Shown: positions 62,097 to 64,000 of the stretch, one piece after another
How the letters are laid out: each line of letters starts with the position of its first letter
How positions within the stretch are numbered: the stretch's first letter is position 1
DNA from: Megascapheus bottae
Lineage: Eukaryota; Chordata; Mammalia; Rodentia; Geomyidae
Length of the DNA: 64,000 nucleotides
Reading direction: 5' to 3'
Assembly (NCBI GenBank): GCA_024803745.1
Contig: JANJXV010000154.1
Coordinates: forward strand, 434,001-498,000
The notes under the pieces: model-generated
What the model was told of the DNA's origin: nothing
Database searches by the model: none
What the model saw: only the letters and a program-made list of their open reading frames with translations
Made by a program: the position numbers and the translations under genes

Positions 62097-62097
62097 C
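62050..62097 (+). repeat. (GAT)n microsatellite, 16 triplets (U9)
   Basis: Fifteen GAT plus GAC. Confidence 0.97.
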
Positions 62098-62113
62098 TTT
62101 ATAATTACTATGT

Positions 62114-62321
62114 CAGGGTTGAGAGTTTGGCATAGTGGTAGAGTGCTTGCCTAGCATCCATGAAGATCTGGGTTTGATTGCTCAGTACCACATAGATAGA
62201 AAATCTAGATGTGGCACTGTGGCTCAAGTGGCAGAGGGCTAGACTTGAGAAAACCCGAGGACAGTGCTCAGGCCCTGAATTCAAGCCCCAAGACTGGCAG
62301 AAAGATAAAAGAAAATAAAAA
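62114..62321 (+). mobile_element. ID-dimer-like SINE, plus strand (U9)
   Basis: Full-length; lacks the U8 deletion. Confidence 0.78.
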
Positions 62322-62983
62322 TGCTTTTTACGAGCTAATTCACTCACAGCATTTGCTTCTGAAATCTTCGCTTCTGCATCTTGTGAAATACCCCTTTCCC
62401 TCAACGTAGACAAGAAAAACAGATCCATCCCATGGTCCACTGTGAGGCCACTGGTTGGGCTAAGAGCTAGTCGTGCAGCAACACATAAGTTTTATTCTAA
62501 TACTTTCCAAACTTTGTACTCAAATATGCTACCTACTTACCAACTTATGTCAGTTATCCTTATGCTATAACTTTTCTTCATTACTACAATATTCTTACAC
62601 TCCTACGTTAATCCTCTTGCACCTCCCCTGACCTCTCTCATTCTTTTTTTCTATCTCTGGACCTCTGCTCGTCTTTCACCCTTATACTGCACGGATCGAC
62701 ACTTGATGGCTGTTGAGCAATATTGTATATGTAGGTGGTTAATTATTCTCTAGGCTCAGAGGGACTTAAAGACAATAGAGATTGGATTGAGAGGCTTATT
62801 GTTTTGGGTATAAATCGCTTATCAGTGGTTGTATTAGGCTGGTCTGTAAGTGCACAAAAAGAAAGAGTGATAATACCAATCAAAACTTGTGAACATCTAG
62901 TGTCTGCCAGCGACAGAGGTCTAGGTTGGTTATATCTGAAAAACTATAATCGTATTTAGTAGTAATCTTGCTCCCATTTTCAA
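62322..62983 (+). other. Leader upstream of L1 ORF1 (U9)
   Basis: One base shorter (ctttcaccc); private cggatcgac; gccagcgacag as U7 and U8. Confidence 0.6.
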
Positions 62984-64000
62984 ATGGGCAGAACAAGAAA
63001 CTCAAGAAAAATGTCAAATCAAGAAACAACATCCCCCACCCAATGTAAACAGACAATGGAACAGTCACTGGCAAACCTAGAGGAGAGTCTTCCAATTGCT
63101 ACACAAATGCAATTGATAAACATCATTAATGAAAAATGTGAAAATATAAAGAAAGAGATAATGGAGGAAGCCATACCTGAACAAGAGGAAAGCAAAAACA
63201 AGGTGATAAGTGAAAAAGAAGAAGCCATAAAGGAGGCCATAATAAAGGTTTTTCAAAGAAAGATGGATGAATTCAAAGAATCCACAAATAAAAACGTGAC
63301 CAAACTCCAGCAAATGTCCAAAGAAAATAAAGCTACTGAGCTAACCACTCAAAAGGAAATCAAGGAGATAAAGAAATCCATACATGATCTAAAACAAGGG
63401 ATGCAAGGCCTCAAAAGTGAGCAATTAGAAGCAAGGGAGATGAAAAATAAAGTAGATAGCTTTGATAGCAGGTTAGACATTGCAGAGGAGAGAATTTCCG
63501 TGGCTGAAGAGAATTTAGGTATTATAAAGAACAGAAAATGAGTCAATCCAAATCTAGGAAATATGAGAGAGCGCTTCAGGAGGTCCAAGATACAATTAGG
63601 AAGCCTAATTTAAGGCTAGTTGGTACTGAGGAGGGCGTGGAGAAAGAGGTCAATGGATTTGGAAATATACTTCAGGGAATAATCTCAGAGAATTTCCCAA
63701 ATATCCAGAAGGGCAGGCCCATCCAGATACGAGAAGCTTTTAGAACCCCAAACAGACCTGACCAGAAAAGAACATCCCACCGCCACATTGTGATCCGAAC
63801 TGGATCAATAGAAACGAAAGGAAAGATCCTAAAGGCAGCCAGGGAAAAGGGATCAGTAACCTACAAAGGCAAACCAATCAGAATAACCCCAGATTTCTCA
63901 GCAGAGACCATGCAAGCACGAAGTGACTGGAAGCATATATGTCATGCCCTTATATCAAATAACTACCAACCAAGAATACTGTAGCCAGCTAAGCTCTCAT
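62984..64000 (+). mobile_element. LINE-1, 5' part (U9, cut by window)
   Basis: ORF1 region only; ORF2 lies beyond the window. Confidence 0.93.
62984..64000 (+). pseudogene. L1 ORF1, frame-broken (U9)
   Basis: Open parts 62984-63541 and 63538-63984, ending at the shared TAG; the last 16 bases of the window continue into the post-TAG homologous codons. Private MEQSLAN, GLKSEQ and NGFGN; AEENLG is shared with U6 only. Confidence 0.92.

Larger units (their letters stand above)
61030..64000 (+). repeat. Partial macrosatellite unit U9 (window edge)
   Basis: The ninth unit is cut by the window end 16 bases past the ORF1 second-part stop (63984). Array continues rightward. Confidence 0.95.

Noticed and set aside
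1..64000. Assembly artefact: one unit duplicated by the assembler
   Set aside because: Units differ by private substitutions, indels and microsatellite lengths, so they are not copies of one read set. Exact copy number still needs read-depth support.

Overview
The window is mammalian repetitive DNA, not a set of ordinary genes. It lies wholly inside a head-to-tail tandem array (a macrosatellite) with a unit of about 7.45 kb. Taking the unit to start at the gtggggaggatgatgg block just after the L1 poly-A, units begin at 1498, 8946, 16395, 23849, 31294, 38746, 46176, 53618 and 61030. Spacings are 7448, 7449, 7454, 7445, 7452, 7430, 7442 and 7412 bp. A partial unit (U0, 1-1497) opens the window, eight complete units (U1-U8) follow, and a truncated ninth (U9, 61030-64000) closes it. 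All are in the same orientation and the array runs off both edges. Neighbouring units are nearly identical by eye; I did not compute identity.

Each unit has the same layout: (1) about 616 bp of unclassified spacer; (2) a tRNA-derived SINE on the minus strand; (3) about 200 bp ending in a (GAT)n microsatellite of 8-16 triplets; (4) a second copy of the same SINE family on the plus strand, so the two SINEs form an inverted pair; (5) a 663-bp leader of uncertain origin; (6) a LINE-1 retrotransposon with ORF1, a short gap, ORF2, and a 3' UTR with a G-rich tract and an A-rich tail that abuts the next unit.

The host is most likely a rodent. The L1 proteins are of standard mammalian type (ORF1 coiled coil, RRM and C-terminal domain; ORF2 endonuclease, FADD reverse transcriptase and a Cys/His segment). 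The SINE is a two-part ID-like element that I associate, from memory, with Geomyoidea (kangaroo rats, pocket mice). The species assignment is inference.

Every L1 is dead, and the core lesions sit at the same positions in every unit: a frame break in the middle of ORF1, an in-frame TAG near its end, a TGA at ORF2 codon 40, several frame breaks and stops between the endonuclease and RT domains, and an Asp-to-Glu change at the endonuclease GDFN motif. The simplest reading is that one already inactivated L1, with its flank and two SINEs, was amplified as a block. Private stops and indels then accumulated in individual units while variants were shuffled between units by unequal exchange or conversion. 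The last 687 codons of ORF2 (RT catalytic motifs to the C-terminus) remain one open frame in U1, U3, U4 and U5. No cellular gene, tRNA, rRNA, CRISPR or bacterial feature was found.
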